A stretch of 64,000 nucleotides of DNA from NCBI RefSeq assembly GCF_900108585.1, contig NZ_UESZ01000001.1:2232001-2296000 (forward strand), written 5' to 3'. This document shows, piece by piece, positions 35,472 through 46,192 of this stretch (positions within the stretch are counted from its first letter, which is position 1; each line of letters begins with the position of its first letter). The DNA is from Branchiibius hedensis. GTDB taxonomy: Bacteria > Actinomycetota > Actinomycetes > Actinomycetales > Dermatophilaceae. The notes under the pieces are model-generated. The model ran no database searches. It had not been told where the DNA came from and saw only the letters and a program-made list of their open reading frames with translations. The translations under genes and the position numbers were made by a program.

Positions 35472-37717
35472 GCCACCCGGCGACGCCGGACCAGCCAGTA
35501 CAGCGCGTTGAGCACCATCAGCAGGACAACGAACAGCGAGATGGCGACCGCGGGTACGAAGTGCGCGGGCCGGTAGGAGAAACTCACCGTGGACTTGCCC
35601 GCGGGCACGGATATCGACTGGTACAGCTGGCTCTTGCTGTCCGCGACGTGGTGCGCGGTGCCGTTGATGGTGGCCGTCCATCCCGGGCTGGACAGCTGGC
35701 GGCGCACCAGCGTCGTTGCCTGCGGGCAGTCGAGGGTGACGTCGCTGAGCGTCTGCTGTTGCACGGTGCAGCCGGCGGTAGTCGTGTAGTACGGCGATGA
35801 CTTCGCGTCGTACCAGATGTCGGCGGTGCCGTTGCTGAAGGCTTTGGTCAGGTCGTACTTCTGGGCGTCCGCGGGCGTGACGACACCGGGGCGGGTGACC
35901 AGGTATTTGACGCCGGCCTGTCGGTAGACCGCTTGCTTCTCGCCGTAACCGGCCAACAGGATGCGCTGGACCTTGACGCTCTGGTTGTGCACCACGAGCC
36001 GGTAGGGAATGTACTGGCCGCGCACGAAGGGCGACAGCGACGACCAATTGTCCGGTCGCAACTCGTTGATGACCAGATCGGCGTACTTCTGGGGCACCGG
36101 CAAGTCGTTGGCGTTGAGCTGCGCGATGCGCCAGTACGAGCCGTAGTTGGCTTCGATCGGACCTAGGGTGAAGAACCGCGAGGTCCCGAGGTTGGCCTGC
36201 AGGAATTCCACGGGCGCCAGGTCAACACCCTTGTTGGGGCTGGCTGACAGTTGCGGCACGGCGTACGTCCCAGCGGCATTGACGACCACGATGCCGGCTG
36301 CTGCCAGCGCCAGGACGTGTGCCCGCGCCGGTCGGGAGCGGACGAGCAGGAACAGGACCACCAGGCAGGCGCACGCCACGGTGGTCCAGGTCATCGCCGC
36401 GGCGGTCCAGCGATGGTTGACCAGGACGCCCTCGCGGGCCGCGAAGACCAGGGCAGTGACGGCGTACCCGACGGCCAGGACGGCGGCGAGCAGCACCGTC
36501 CAGCGGCGTACGGTCGCGTTGCGAAGATCGTCGATGCCGTACGCCGCGCAGATGGCCACGGCGAACTCGATCAGGATCAGGCCGTACTTGGCCACGAGGA
36601 TGTTGCGTAACCCGGGAACCGCGTTGACGACATGCTGCGCCAGGGACAGACCGAACATGTTGAGCACCAGGATGGTGACCACCAGGACCAGGAAGGCCTG
36701 CATCATCCGCGACCGCCGACCCAACAGGCCCACCACGGCCGCGATGAGGGTGACCAGGGTCAGATAACCGGCCTGTCCGTGGGAGATCGCGTTGCCGGTC
36801 GCCCCCACCGCGTAGGGCAGCGCCAATGAGGTGATCTTGGCGCCCGGATACGCGAAGTCGTTGGCGTTGCCCTCGTGGTAGCCGGTGAAGCCGAAGCTCA
36901 GGAAATGAGTGAAGGCAACGATCGCCGGTAGCGCCAGCGCGACGCCGGCGACGACCGCAAGAACGGTCCACCCCGCGAACGGGCGACGTCGACCGGGCAG
37001 GGAGGTCAACCGCACGAAGGCCCAACCCGCCGTGAACAAGCCTTCCAACAGGGCGGTCTCGGGGAACCCGGCGAAGAGCATGAATGCGAACGCGAAGGCC
37101 AACACCCACAGGCCAAGAGCCGGTCGGCGGTGTTCGCGCACTGCGCGGCCGATCAGTTCAACTCCCCACAGCGCCATCGGCAGGAAGGCGATCGGGTTGA
37201 ACGGGGCGTTGGTCATGACGGAGAACGCGCCGTTGAGTCCGAAGATGCAGGCACCGGCGGTGGCTGCCGTCCAGGACAGCCGCAGCGAACGCAGGAAACC
37301 CAGCATGGTGAACGCGGCGACGAACTCCAGGACCACGTGCATCAGGAAGGCGCCGCCGGGCAGGGCTTGCAACAGGATGAACGGCAGGAAGAGTGCCGCG
37401 GACTGCATCTCCCCGGCCAGCGGTTGGCCGAGTCCTTCGTAGAGGTTCCACAACGGGACCTGTCCGTCGAACCACGTCGTGGCCGCGAGGTGGCCGAGAG
37501 CCTGGACCGTCCACCCGTAGTTGGCGTCGATGGTGGTGGCGCCGTAGACCAGGCCGGGCTCGGGATCGCCCAGGCCCGAGTAGTACAGCATCGGGTTGTC
37601 GGTGCGGATGCGCAGCAGATAGCTGGCATTCGCCAGCAGCACGACCACGGTCACACACAGGACCGAGATGACTGCTGGGGAGCGCAGCCGGCCGGTCCGA
37701 CCCTGCGGCGCCGTCAC
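35447..37717 (-). CDS. Large YfhO-like membrane protein
   Basis: A 756-residue multi-pass membrane protein with at least ten hydrophobic segments, an N-terminal loop containing MLYYSGLGDPEPGLVYG and PLWNLYEGLGQPLAGEMQSAALFL, and a final extracytoplasmic domain plus C-terminal helix (FVPAVAISLFVVLLMVLNALYWLVRR). The layout resembles YfhO and other GT-C-type proteins that transfer sugars from polyprenyl phosphate onto surface polymers. It overlaps the upstream GT2 gene by four bases; that pairing (a polyprenyl-phosphate glycosyltransferase plus a GT-C-like protein) supports surface glycosylation. Confidence 0.75.
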   Translation of the reverse strand: MTAPQGRTGRLRSPAVISVLCVTVVVLLANASYLLRIRTDNPMLYYSGLGDPEPGLVYGATTIDANYGWTVQALGHLAATTWFDGQVPLWNLYEGLGQPLAGEMQSAALFLPFILLQALPGGAFLMHVVLEFVAAFTMLGFLRSLRLSWTAATAGACIFGLNGAFSVMTNAPFNPIAFLPMALWGVELIGRAVREHRRPALGLWVLAFAFAFMLFAGFPETALLEGLFTAGWAFVRLTSLPGRRRPFAGWTVLAVVAGVALALPAIVAFTHFLSFGFTGYHEGNANDFAYPGAKITSLALPYAVGATGNAISHGQAGYLTLVTLIAAVVGLLGRRSRMMQAFLVLVVTILVLNMFGLSLAQHVVNAVPGLRNILVAKYGLILIEFAVAICAAYGIDDLRNATVRRWTVLLAAVLAVGYAVTALVFAAREGVLVNHRWTAAAMTWTTVACACLVVLFLLVRSRPARAHVLALAAAGIVVVNAAGTYAVPQLSASPNKGVDLAPVEFLQANLGTSRFFTLGPIEANYGSYWRIAQLNANDLPVPQKYADLVINELRPDNWSSLSPFVRGQYIPYRLVVHNQSVKVQRILLAGYGEKQAVYRQAGVKYLVTRPGVVTPADAQKYDLTKAFSNGTADIWYDAKSSPYYTTTAGCTVQQQTLSDVTLDCPQATTLVRRQLSSPGWTATINGTAHHVADSKSQLYQSISVPAGKSTVSFSYRPAHFVPAVAISLFVVLLMVLNALYWLVRRRRVAQPGNRST

Positions 37718-38685
37718 GTGGTCGGTCCGGAATGGGTCACCGACGGCAGCCGCAGATACGCCAACCGGGCGTTCTCCTGCCGCAGCCGCAGGATCCCGTT
37801 CAGGATCAGCCCGATGACGAAGCTCATGATGCCGACCATGACCAACCCGGTGGCCAGAATGGCGGTGGGCAGGCGGGGCACTTCGTGGGTCTGGGCGTAG
37901 GTGACCAGCAGCGGAATGCCCAGGATGATCGCGATGAGGACGAAGATCGAACCAATGGCGGAGAACAGCGCGAGCGGACGTTCGTACTGCAGCAGGCCGC
38001 CGATCAGTCGCAGGATCCGGAATCCGTCGTGATACGTGCGCAACTTGCTCTCACTGCCGTCCGGGCGGTCCTTGAACCCCACGGGGACCTCGACCTGCGG
38101 CACGCGCAGGTTGACGGCGTGGACGGTCAGTTCGGTTTCGATCTCGAACTCACGTGACAGGGCCGGGAACGACTTCACGAAGCGTCGGGAGAAAACCCGG
38201 TAACCAGAGAGCATGTCGGTGACCTGCTCGCCGAACAAGGCACCGATCAGTTTGTTGAACATCCGGTTACCCGCAGCGTGGCCCGGCCGGTACGCCGTGG
38301 CTTCCGGGTCGTCGGTCCGGGTGCCGAGCACGTGGTCGTACGGACCGGACAACAACGTCTTGATCATGGTCGGTGCGGCACTGGCGTCGTAGGTGTCGTC
38401 CCCGTCGATCAACAGGTAGACATCGGCTTCGATATCGGCGAACGCGCGGCGCACCACGTTGCCCTTACCGGGACGGGACTCGGTCCGCACCACGGCCCCG
38501 GCCGCAGCAGCGACCTCAGCCGTCCGGTCGGAGGATCGGTTGTCGTAGACGTACACCGTCATACCGGGGACGGCGGCCAACAGGTCCTTCACCACCGTGC
38601 CGACCGCGATCTCCTCGTTGTAACACGGGACGATTGCCGCGATCTGTAGACCGTCGAACGCCACTTCAGGACCTGCCGAAATCAC
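37714..38685 (-). CDS. GT2 glycosyltransferase, polyprenyl-phosphate sugar synthase type
   Basis: A 323-residue enzyme resembling dolichol/polyprenyl-phosphate mannose synthases. The GT2 core shows IAAIVPCYNEEIAVGTVV, VYDNRSSDRTAEVA, LIDGDDTYD as the DXD-like metal site, and DMLSGYRVFSRRFVKSFPALSREFEIETELTVHA, the acceptor-site signature of this subfamily. Two C-terminal helices anchor it in the membrane. It likely loads a sugar onto polyprenyl phosphate for the YfhO-like protein encoded by the overlapping downstream gene. Sugar identity is unknown. Confidence 0.87.
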   Translation of the reverse strand: MISAGPEVAFDGLQIAAIVPCYNEEIAVGTVVKDLLAAVPGMTVYVYDNRSSDRTAEVAAAAGAVVRTESRPGKGNVVRRAFADIEADVYLLIDGDDTYDASAAPTMIKTLLSGPYDHVLGTRTDDPEATAYRPGHAAGNRMFNKLIGALFGEQVTDMLSGYRVFSRRFVKSFPALSREFEIETELTVHAVNLRVPQVEVPVGFKDRPDGSESKLRTYHDGFRILRLIGGLLQYERPLALFSAIGSIFVLIAIILGIPLLVTYAQTHEVPRLPTAILATGLVMVGIMSFVIGLILNGILRLRQENARLAYLRLPSVTHSGPTT

Positions 38686-38751
38686 CAGCGCACCTTAGCA
38701 ACCCGAGACGGACAAACCGCCCACGCCGCGCTGCGCTCTAACCTGCCCTTC

Positions 38752-39354
38752 ATGGACCTGGTGCTGGCCTCCGCTTCCCCTGCCCGGCTGAAGACCCTGC
38801 GCGCAGGGGGCATCGAACCGCGGGTCATCGTCTCCGCGGTCGACGAGCCGGCGACCCTGGCGCAGGCGGAGGGGGCGTACGGCGCTCTGGCGCCGATCGA
38901 CGTACCCCTCCTGCTCGCCCGGGCCAAGGCGCAGGACGTCGCCCCGCAGGCTCCCCAGTCGCTGGTCCTGGGTTGTGACTCGGTCCTGGAGTTCGAGGGC
39001 GAGGTGCTCGGCAAACCGGCCGACGCAGCGCAGGCGACGACGAGGTGGCGGCGGATGCGCGGCCACAGCGGTGTCCTGCACACCGGGCACTGGCTGATCC
39101 TGGGGGACGCGGCCGTCGGCGCGACGGTCTCCACCACGGTGCACTTCGCGGAGTTGGACGACGACGAGATCGACTTCTACGTTGCGACGGGCGAGCCGCT
39201 GCAGGTGGCGGGCGCGTTCACCATCGATGGGATCGGCGGCGCGTTCATCAGCGGGATCGAGGGCGACCACCACAACGTGATCGGGGTCAGCCTGCCGGCG
39301 CTGCGCGACCTGACCGCGCAATTGGGTATTCCGTGGATCACATTGCTTGGCTAA
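38752..39354 (+). CDS. maf: Maf-family nucleoside triphosphate pyrophosphatase
   Basis: Maf proteins hydrolyse non-canonical or modified nucleoside triphosphates. The 200-residue product starts LVLASASPARLKTLRAGGI, followed by VDEP, the central LVLGCDSVLEFEGEVLGKP and late VAGAFTIDGIGGAFISGIEGDHHNVIGVSLP, matching the family end to end. In many actinobacteria maf lies between the acyl-CoA carboxylase epsilon and alpha genes; here it lies between the same genes but separated from both by several kilobases. Confidence 0.92.
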   Translation: MDLVLASASPARLKTLRAGGIEPRVIVSAVDEPATLAQAEGAYGALAPIDVPLLLARAKAQDVAPQAPQSLVLGCDSVLEFEGEVLGKPADAAQATTRWRRMRGHSGVLHTGHWLILGDAAVGATVSTTVHFAELDDDEIDFYVATGEPLQVAGAFTIDGIGGAFISGIEGDHHNVIGVSLPALRDLTAQLGIPWITLLG

Positions 39355-39373
39355 TGATCGCTAGCGTGGAGGA

Positions 39374-40642
39374 ATGCCCACTCCGCTGACATCGGATCAA
39401 CGCAACTCCTTCGCCGCCGCCTACCTCGGCTGGGCGATGGATGCGTTCGACTACTTCCTGGTCGTGCTCATCTACGCCGACATCGCCAAGGACTTCGACG
39501 TCCCGCTGACCAAGATGGCGCTCATCACGACCATGACGCTGATCATGCGGCCGGTCGGTGCGTTCGTCTTCGGGCTGTGGGCCGACCGCAAGGGCCGGCG
39601 GATCCCGCTGATGACCAACGTGGCCTTCTACAGCACGGTCGGCTTCCTGTGCGCGTTCGCGCCCAACTTCACCGTCCTGATCATCCTGCGGATGCTCTAC
39701 GGCATCGGCATGGGTGGCGAGTGGGGTCTTGGCGCCGCGCTGGCCATGGAGAAGATCCCCGCCGAGCGGCGCGGCTTCTTCTCCGGCTTCCTGCAGAGCG
39801 GGTACTCGATGGGCTACCTGTTCGCCGCGCTCGCCTTCCTGCTGCTGAACACCTGGCTGGGGCTGAACTGGCGCTGGATGTTCGCCTTGTCGATCATCCC
39901 GGCGGCGATCTCCTTGTTGATCAGGGCCCGGGTCAAGGAGTCCGAGGTCTGGGAGCAGACCCGCGAACGCGTGAAGGCCACCCGGACGCGCACCCGGGAC
40001 ATCTTCGCCAACCCGGTGATCTGGAAGCGGTTCGTCTTCCTGGTGCTGCTGATGACCGCCTTCAACTGGATGAGCCACGGCACCCAGGACGTCTACCCGA
40101 CGTTCCTGAAGGCCACCGACGACCACGGCGCCGGCCTGGCCAAGAGCACCGCGACCTGGATCGCCGTGATCTACAACATCGGCGCGATCATCGGTGGCCT
40201 GATCGCCGGCGCGCTCTCGGAGAAGTACGGCCGCAAGGCGATCATCATCGGTTGCGCGGTCCTCGCCCTGCCCATCGTGCCGATCTTCGCCTTCTCCACG
40301 ACCGCAGGCATGTTGACCCTCGGCTCGTTCCTGATGCAGGTGATGGTGCAGGGCGCCTGGGGTGTCATCCCCGCACACCTGACCGAGTTGTCACCCGATG
40401 AGATCCGCGGGTTCTACCCCGGCGTCACCTATCAGCTCGGCAACTGCCTGGCCGCGTTCAACCTGCCGATCCAGGAGGCGCTGGCCAGTTCGCACGGCTA
40501 CCCGTTCGCGCTGGCCGCAACGATCGTGCCGGTGCTGATCGCGGTCATCGTGCTGACCGCTGTGGGCAAGGAGAACAAGGGTGTCGCCTTCGGGCAGTCA
40601 TCGGTCATTTCTGATCCGGCTCCCGCTCAAACTCCACGGTGA
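39374..40642 (+). CDS. MFS transporter, metabolite:H+ symporter type
   Basis: A 422-residue twelve-helix major facilitator. [23 protein letters not shown] is the first helix typical of the sialate/carboxylate (NanT/JEN1-like) subgroup. [22 protein letters not shown] is the cytoplasmic loop-2 MFS motif, and [24 protein letters not shown] lies in helices 4-5. It likely imports an organic acid with protons. It follows maf by 19 bp, and its end overlaps the convergent YihY gene by 38 bp. Confidence 0.88.
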   Translation: MPTPLTSDQRNSFAAAYLGWAMDAFDYFLVVLIYADIAKDFDVPLTKMALITTMTLIMRPVGAFVFGLWADRKGRRIPLMTNVAFYSTVGFLCAFAPNFTVLIILRMLYGIGMGGEWGLGAALAMEKIPAERRGFFSGFLQSGYSMGYLFAALAFLLLNTWLGLNWRWMFALSIIPAAISLLIRARVKESEVWEQTRERVKATRTRTRDIFANPVIWKRFVFLVLLMTAFNWMSHGTQDVYPTFLKATDDHGAGLAKSTATWIAVIYNIGAIIGGLIAGALSEKYGRKAIIIGCAVLALPIVPIFAFSTTAGMLTLGSFLMQVMVQGAWGVIPAHLTELSPDEIRGFYPGVTYQLGNCLAAFNLPIQEALASSHGYPFALAATIVPVLIAVIVLTAVGKENKGVAFGQSSVISDPAPAQTPR

Positions 40643-41576
40643 TCTCCTCGAACCCCTTGTAGCGCTGGGCCCGGGCCCGACCGGCGTACATCGCCTGGTC
40701 GGCCCGAGTCAGCTCGACGTTGTCACTGAACGGGGTGAGCAGGGACCGGGGGTAGAGCCGCTTGCGCCACACCACGTTGATCTCCATGGCCAGGATCAGA
40801 CTCATCGCCACCAAGTAGACGAAGGCCAACAGACCCAGGACGATCGCGAACACCCCGTCGACACTCGATGCCTTGGCCACGACCCCGGACACGTACGACG
40901 ACCCGAACCCCTGCAGCACGCGCAACAGAATCGTGGCGACGATCGCCCCCGGCAGGACATGCCACGGCCGCACCTTGGACGACGCGCTGAGTTGGAAGAT
41001 GAACATCATCGACGCGACGATCAACGGGAACGCGACGGTGTCGGCGATGAGCGCGCTGTGGTCACCGAGGAACGTCCAGCGGCTGATGATCACATTGGCC
41101 AGGCTCACGCCGAAGACGCCGATGCCCATCATCAGGATGATCAGAATCGACTTCCCTCGTGCGACAAAGGGATTGGGTCGGTTGTTGCGCGGCACCTGCC
41201 ACACCTGGTTGGAGACGTACTGGATTGCCTGGGCCGCTCCGAGCGCACCGTAGAGAGCCACGATGACGCCGACGAGAATGGCCGTCCAACTGCCGCCCAG
41301 GCTCTGCGGAGTCTTCAACTGGTCACCGATGACCGGGAACTCGCTCAGCGCCGAGTCGATCAGCTCCTGCTGCAGATGCGGGTGGCCCTGCAGCACGATC
41401 GACAGGATCGTACTGGCCAGCAACAGCAACGGGAAGATCGAGACAAACGCGTAGTAGGTCACCAGCGCCGACAGATAGGTGCCGTAGTCGTCGAAGAACT
41501 TGTAGATCACACCGATCGGGAATCCGAGGACGGCGTGCCGCTGCTGGAAGGCGTCCACGCGCCGGGTCAGCGACAT
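40605..41576 (-). CDS. YihY/BrkB family membrane protein
   Basis: A 323-residue integral membrane protein with six predicted helices. [33 protein letters not shown] is the conserved first segment; the family glycine-rich loop appears as [34 protein letters not shown], with [24 protein letters not shown] later. Formerly called ribonuclease BN or virulence factor BrkB; the family's role is unsettled. It diverges from the MoxR-type gene by 23 bp. Confidence 0.88.
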   Translation of the reverse strand: MSLTRRVDAFQQRHAVLGFPIGVIYKFFDDYGTYLSALVTYYAFVSIFPLLLLASTILSIVLQGHPHLQQELIDSALSEFPVIGDQLKTPQSLGGSWTAILVGVIVALYGALGAAQAIQYVSNQVWQVPRNNRPNPFVARGKSILIILMMGIGVFGVSLANVIISRWTFLGDHSALIADTVAFPLIVASMMFIFQLSASSKVRPWHVLPGAIVATILLRVLQGFGSSYVSGVVAKASSVDGVFAIVLGLLAFVYLVAMSLILAMEINVVWRKRLYPRSLLTPFSDNVELTRADQAMYAGRARAQRYKGFEEITVEFEREPDQK

Positions 41577-41599
41577 GCCCGAACGTTACCCTCACTAGC

Positions 41600-42442
41600 G
41601 TGAGTGAGCCGTGGTTCTGCGACCCCGATGATGTCAGCGCGGCCCTCGAGCGCGCCGGATACCTACCGGACGACGCCATTGCCACGACCGTCTTCCTCGC
41701 CGACCACTTGCAGCGGCCGCTGCTGCTGGAAGGGCCCGCGGGCGTCGGGAAGACCGCTCTCGCGGCGGCGCTCGCAACCGCCACGGGGTCCTCGCTCATT
41801 CGTCTGCAGTGTTACGAGGGTGTCGACGAGGCCCGGGCGCTGTACGAGTGGAACCACGCCGCGCAACTGCTGCGGATCACTGCGGCCGGCGACGACTCCA
41901 GCGTGTTCACCGAGGAGTTCCTGCTGCCCCGCCCGTTGCTGAAGGCGGTCCGCAACCCCTCACGCGCCGTACTGCTGATCGATGAGTTGGACAAGGCCGA
42001 CGAGGAGATGGAGGGTCTGCTGCTGGAATTGCTGTCCGAGTTCCAGGTGACCATCCCGGAGTTGGGCACGATCAAGGCCAAGCACACCCCGTTGGTCATC
42101 CTGACCTCCAACGCCCAGCGGGAGTTGTCCGAGGCGCTGCGGCGCCGATGCCTCTACCTGCATCTGGACTACCCGACCCAGGACCGCGAGCGCGAGATCG
42201 TGCAGTTGCACGCACCCGGCCTGCCCGAGGCGCTCACCGCCTCGGTGGTGCGCACTGTTGCTGCGCTGCGCGACCTCGACCTGCGTAAAGCGCCCTCGAT
42301 CTCGGAGACCGTCGACTGGGCGCGCACCCTGCTGGCCCTCGGCGCCGATGATCTCGATCCGGCTCTGGTCGAACGAACCCTCGGGGTGGTGCTCAAACAC
42401 CAGACCGACATCGACACCGTGCGCGCGGCATGGCTGAAATAG
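41600..42442 (+). CDS. MoxR/CoxD-like AAA ATPase
   Basis: A 280-residue AAA+ ATPase of the MoxR group: LLLEGPAGVGKTALAAALATATG (Walker A), AVLLIDELDKADEEMEGLLLELLSEFQV (Walker B), VILTSNAQRELSEALRRRCLYLHLDYP (sensor 1 and arginine finger). MoxR proteins act as chaperones with VWA-domain partners. The partner gene overlaps the 3' end by 13 bases, so the pair should act together in metal-centre insertion or complex assembly, as CoxD/CoxE do. No carbon monoxide dehydrogenase gene is in the window, so the client is unknown. The start is the GTG at 41600. Confidence 0.9.
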   Translation: MSEPWFCDPDDVSAALERAGYLPDDAIATTVFLADHLQRPLLLEGPAGVGKTALAAALATATGSSLIRLQCYEGVDEARALYEWNHAAQLLRITAAGDDSSVFTEEFLLPRPLLKAVRNPSRAVLLIDELDKADEEMEGLLLELLSEFQVTIPELGTIKAKHTPLVILTSNAQRELSEALRRRCLYLHLDYPTQDREREIVQLHAPGLPEALTASVVRTVAALRDLDLRKAPSISETVDWARTLLALGADDLDPALVERTLGVVLKHQTDIDTVRAAWLK

Positions 42443-43710
42443 CCGACCGGCTGGTCGAATTCAGCCACGCGCTGCGCGACCACGGAATACCCGTCGGCAC
42501 CAGCGAGGGCATCGACGCGGCCCTGGCGGCGCGGGCTCTCGGGTTCGCCGAGCGCGAGCGCCTACGGGCCGGCCTGGCCAGTGCGCTGACCGGGTCACCG
42601 GACGAGCGGGCCATCTTCGATCCGCTCTTCGATGTGTACTTCCCGATCGCGGTCGGCGTCCGGCCCGTCGAGGACCGTGACCTGCTGGCGGACCTGAGGA
42701 CCGCTCTGGCGCAGGGTGATTCACTTGAGCAACTGGCGATGGACGCGGTCACCCAGCACGGCCAGGTCGGCTCGGGTTGGTCGGCCCAGCAGACGCTGCA
42801 ACAGCTGCGGCCCGAGCGGGCGATCGCCGGGGCGAGCAAAGGCGACGGCGGCATCGCCCAGGCGTACGAACGGGACGAACTGCGCGCCCAGGTCCGCCAC
42901 TTCCGCGGGTTGATCGAGGCCGAGGCACGGCGCCGCAACGCCGAGATCCGAGGCGTCGAACAGATCAGCCGGTACGCCGTGGACAAGACCATACTCGAGC
43001 GTGACCTTCTCGGGCTGGGACCAGGCGACCTGGCAGCACTGAAAGCCGAACTGGTCCCGCTGGCAAAGAAACTCGCGGCCCGACTGAAAGCCAAGGAGAC
43101 CGCGCGAGGCCCGATCGACGTACGCCGAACCATGCGTTCGTCGATGTCGACCGGTGGCGTGCCGATGGACCCGGTCTATCGCAAACGCAGCAAGCACCGG
43201 CCCGACCTGGTGGTACTGGCGGACCTGTCCGGCTCGGTCGGCGGCTTCTCGATGTTCACGCTGCTGCTGCTCAAGGCGCTGCACAGCCACTTCCGGCGGC
43301 TGCGGGTCCTGGGGTTCGTCAGTAGCGCCGCCGACATCACCGAGTTGATCACCGGCGACCTGTTGAACGGCTCCCTGACCTACTGGGCGCTGGAACGACC
43401 TGAGCTGACGCGGCGCGGGCGGTCCAGCAACTACGAACAGTCGCTACGCGACCTTCTGGCGGCCGACGGGCTGACCGCTCGCTCGACGCTGCTCATCCTC
43501 GGCGACGCACGCAGCAACCACGCCCGGCCGGATCTGGACACGCTGGAGGCGATCCGACGCAAGGTACGCCGGGTGTACTGGCTCAACCCCGAGGCGCGCA
43601 CGAGGTGGGATACCGGCGACTCGGTCGCCTCGGCGTACGGGCAGATCGTTCCCATGCACGAGGTGCGCACGGCGGCAGGTCTCCGACACTTCGTCGAACA
43701 GGTCCTGTGA
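42430..43710 (+). CDS. VWA domain protein, CoxE-like
   Basis: A 426-residue partner of the upstream MoxR ATPase. The N-terminal ~200 residues are helical (LVEFSHALRDHGIPVGTSEGIDAALAA is the family opening). The VWA domain has the MIDAS motif in LVVLADLSGSVGGFSMFTLLLLKALH, LRVLGFVSSAADIT and TLLILGDARSNHARPDLDTLEAI, and a C-terminal VYWLNPEARTRWDTGDSVASAY typical of CoxE. Translation is coupled through the 13-base overlap. The carboxylase alpha gene follows 18 bp later. Confidence 0.9.
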   Translation: MAEIADRLVEFSHALRDHGIPVGTSEGIDAALAARALGFAERERLRAGLASALTGSPDERAIFDPLFDVYFPIAVGVRPVEDRDLLADLRTALAQGDSLEQLAMDAVTQHGQVGSGWSAQQTLQQLRPERAIAGASKGDGGIAQAYERDELRAQVRHFRGLIEAEARRRNAEIRGVEQISRYAVDKTILERDLLGLGPGDLAALKAELVPLAKKLAARLKAKETARGPIDVRRTMRSSMSTGGVPMDPVYRKRSKHRPDLVVLADLSGSVGGFSMFTLLLLKALHSHFRRLRVLGFVSSAADITELITGDLLNGSLTYWALERPELTRRGRSSNYEQSLRDLLAADGLTARSTLLILGDARSNHARPDLDTLEAIRRKVRRVYWLNPEARTRWDTGDSVASAYGQIVPMHEVRTAAGLRHFVEQVL

Positions 43711-43728
43711 CTCACTAGAGTCAGAGCC

Positions 43729-45489
43729 ATGCCCTCCGTGTCCAAAGTCCTCATCGCTAACCGGGGCGAGATCGCCGTCCGGGTCGCCCGAGCCTGCAAG
43801 GACGCAGGCATCGCTTCCGTGGCGGTCTACGCCGATCCGGACCGGGACGCACTGCACGTGCGCGTCGCGGACGAGGCCTACGCACTGGGCGGTGCCACGC
43901 CCGGTGAGTCCTACCTGAAGCAGGACAAGTTGCTCGAGGTCGCGGCGCAGTCCGGCGCCGATGCGGTGCACCCCGGCTATGGCTTCCTGTCGGAGAACGC
44001 CGACTTCGCGCAGGCGGTCCTGGACGCCGGGTTGACGTGGATCGGGCCCCCGCCGGCGGCGATCGACTCGCTCGGCGACAAGGTCAAGGCGCGGCACATC
44101 GCGACGAAGGCCGGCGCTCCCCTGGTGCCCGGCACCAACGACCCGGTCGCCGACGCGGACGAGGTGGTCGCCTTCGCGCGCGAGCACGGTTTGCCGGTGG
44201 CGATCAAAGCGGCGTACGGCGGTGGCGGGCGCGGCCTGAAGGTGGCCCGCACGCTGGAGGAGATCCCCGAGCTCTACGACTCGGCGGTGCGCGAAGCGGT
44301 CACGGCATTCGGCCGCGGCGAATGCTTCGTCGAGCGGTTCCTGGACAAGCCGCGGCACGTGGAGACGCAGTGCCTCGCCGATGCGGCCGGCAACGTGGTG
44401 GTCGTGTCGACGCGGGACTGCTCGCTGCAGCGACGCAACCAGAAGTTGGTTGAGGAGGCTCCCGCGCCGTACCTGACGGATGCGCAACACGACGAACTGG
44501 TGCGTGCCTCGAAAGCCATTCTGCGCGAAGCGAATTACGTCGGAGCCGGGACCTGTGAGTTCTTGGTCGGGCAGGACGGCGTCATCTCCTTCCTGGAGGT
44601 CAACACCCGCCTGCAGGTCGAGCACCCGGTGTCCGAGGAGGTCACCGGGATCGACCTGGTCCGCGAGCAGTTCCGCATCGCCGCTGGCGGCACCGTGGAC
44701 TACCCCGACCCGGTCCCGCACGCGCACTCCATCGAATTCCGCATCAACGGTGAGGACGCGGGTCGCGGATTCCTGCCTGCACCCGGCACGGTCACGCTCT
44801 TCGACGCACCGTCCGGACCCGGCGTGCGCGTCGACTCCGGGGTCGTCAGCGGCGACATCATCGGCGGCGCGTTCGACTCGATGCTGGCCAAGCTGATCGT
44901 GACCGGGGCAACCCGGCAGCAGGCGCTGGAGCGCTCCCGTCGGGCCTTGGACGAATTGGTCATCGAGGGCATGCCCACGGTGCTGCCGTTCCACCGCGTG
45001 GTCGTGCGAGACCCGGCGTTCGCGACCGACGATGACACGCCGTTCACCATCCACACCCGCTGGATCGAAACGGAATTCGACAACCAGATCCCTGCCTACT
45101 CAGGCGCGCTCGACGACGCTGACGAACCGCAGGAGCGGCAGAGCCTGGTGGTCGAGGTGGGCGGCAAGCGACTGGAAGTGAGTCTGCCCGCCGGTTTCTC
45201 CGGTGCCGCGGCGGCACCCGCTGGTCCCGCCAAGCGCAAGAAGCGCGCCGGTGGCGGCGGGACCAAGGTCTCCGGCGACGCGCTGACCGCGCCGATGCAG
45301 GGCACCATCGTCAAGGTCCTGGTCGCCGACGGCGATCAGGTCGCGGCCGGTGACACCGTCGTGGTGTTGGAGGCGATGAAGATGGAGCAGCCGATCACCG
45401 CGCACAAGGACGGCACGATCAGCGGGCTGTCGGCGAGTGTCGGCGAGACAGTCACCTCGGGCACGGTGCTGGCGACGATCAGCGACTGA
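43729..45489 (+). CDS. Acyl-CoA carboxylase alpha chain (biotin carboxylase plus BCCP)
   Basis: A 586-residue AccA3-type protein. The biotin carboxylase domain shows [37 protein letters not shown], the ATP-grasp loop [16 protein letters not shown] (~157-172), [19 protein letters not shown] and [25 protein letters not shown] linker of Ala/Pro/Lys precedes the biotinyl domain [15 protein letters not shown] and EAMKMEQ, whose lysine (~551) carries biotin attached by BirA. It partners the beta and epsilon chains at 28378-30152. Its end overlaps the convergent TetR gene by 11 bp. Confidence 0.95.
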   Translation: MPSVSKVLIANRGEIAVRVARACKDAGIASVAVYADPDRDALHVRVADEAYALGGATPGESYLKQDKLLEVAAQSGADAVHPGYGFLSENADFAQAVLDAGLTWIGPPPAAIDSLGDKVKARHIATKAGAPLVPGTNDPVADADEVVAFAREHGLPVAIKAAYGGGGRGLKVARTLEEIPELYDSAVREAVTAFGRGECFVERFLDKPRHVETQCLADAAGNVVVVSTRDCSLQRRNQKLVEEAPAPYLTDAQHDELVRASKAILREANYVGAGTCEFLVGQDGVISFLEVNTRLQVEHPVSEEVTGIDLVREQFRIAAGGTVDYPDPVPHAHSIEFRINGEDAGRGFLPAPGTVTLFDAPSGPGVRVDSGVVSGDIIGGAFDSMLAKLIVTGATRQQALERSRRALDELVIEGMPTVLPFHRVVVRDPAFATDDDTPFTIHTRWIETEFDNQIPAYSGALDDADEPQERQSLVVEVGGKRLEVSLPAGFSGAAAAPAGPAKRKKRAGGGGTKVSGDALTAPMQGTIVKVLVADGDQVAAGDTVVVLEAMKMEQPITAHKDGTISGLSASVGETVTSGTVLATISD

Positions 45490-46159
45490 GCTGCAGCTGC
45501 TCCGCGTCGAGCGCCGCCACGTCGGCAGCGTCCAGGTTCAGGATGCCCAGCACGAGGATCCCGATGGTGTGCCGCAGGTAGCCTTCGCGGGCAGCCGGCT
45601 GCAGCTTCATCGAGCTCACCACGATGCCCTCGAGCGAGGACACCAACGCCTTCGCGCGCATCTGCGGAGCCGAGATACCCATCCGCTCGATGATCGTCTC
45701 GACGATGAAGGCCATCATCTCGCGCCAGTGGTTGGCGGCGGGTGCGAGCGTCGGCTTGCGCAGTGACTCGAAGCTCAATTCACCCATCGCGATGACCAGC
45801 GTCGCGTCCTGGGTCCACCCGTGCAGCAGTTTGGTGCACGCGTTCACCACGAAAACCCGGTTCAGGATCTGCTCATCGGAGAAGCCCTCACCCATGGCTG
45901 CTACATCGCTGGTGAAGTGGGCTCCCACGTGCTCGGTGAGCGCGGTCAGCAGCGCCAATCGGGTGCGGTAGTACACCGAGCAGGTACCTTCGGGCAGTCC
46001 TGCCTCGCGGTCGACCGCCCGGTGGGTGAGTCCTCGCAAACCCTGCTCAGCCACGACCGCTGCCGCGGACTCCAAGAGGTGCAGCTGGCGGGCCGCAGTC
46101 CCCTCCGGACGGCTGCGGCGACCACGTGCGGCGCGACGGCGCTCAAGGGACTTCGACAC
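45479..46159 (-). CDS. TetR-family transcriptional regulator
   Basis: A 226-residue regulator. The N-terminal helix-turn-helix is [49 protein letters not shown], a clear TetR_N domain; the C-terminal ligand-binding helices follow ([29 protein letters not shown]). GTG 46159 is chosen because the DNA-binding domain then starts ~25 residues in, as usual, and it leaves 33 bp to the divergent small gene, which it may regulate. The upstream in-frame extension to 46525 overlaps other genes and is rejected. Confidence 0.88.
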   Translation of the reverse strand: MSKSLERRRAARGRRSRPEGTAARQLHLLESAAAVVAEQGLRGLTHRAVDREAGLPEGTCSVYYRTRLALLTALTEHVGAHFTSDVAAMGEGFSDEQILNRVFVVNACTKLLHGWTQDATLVIAMGELSFESLRKPTLAPAANHWREMMAFIVETIIERMGISAPQMRAKALVSSLEGIVVSSMKLQPAAREGYLRHTIGILVLGILNLDAADVAALDAEQLQLSR

Positions 46160-46192
46160 GCGCTCAGCGTAGTCCCGGCATACGGTGGCGGT

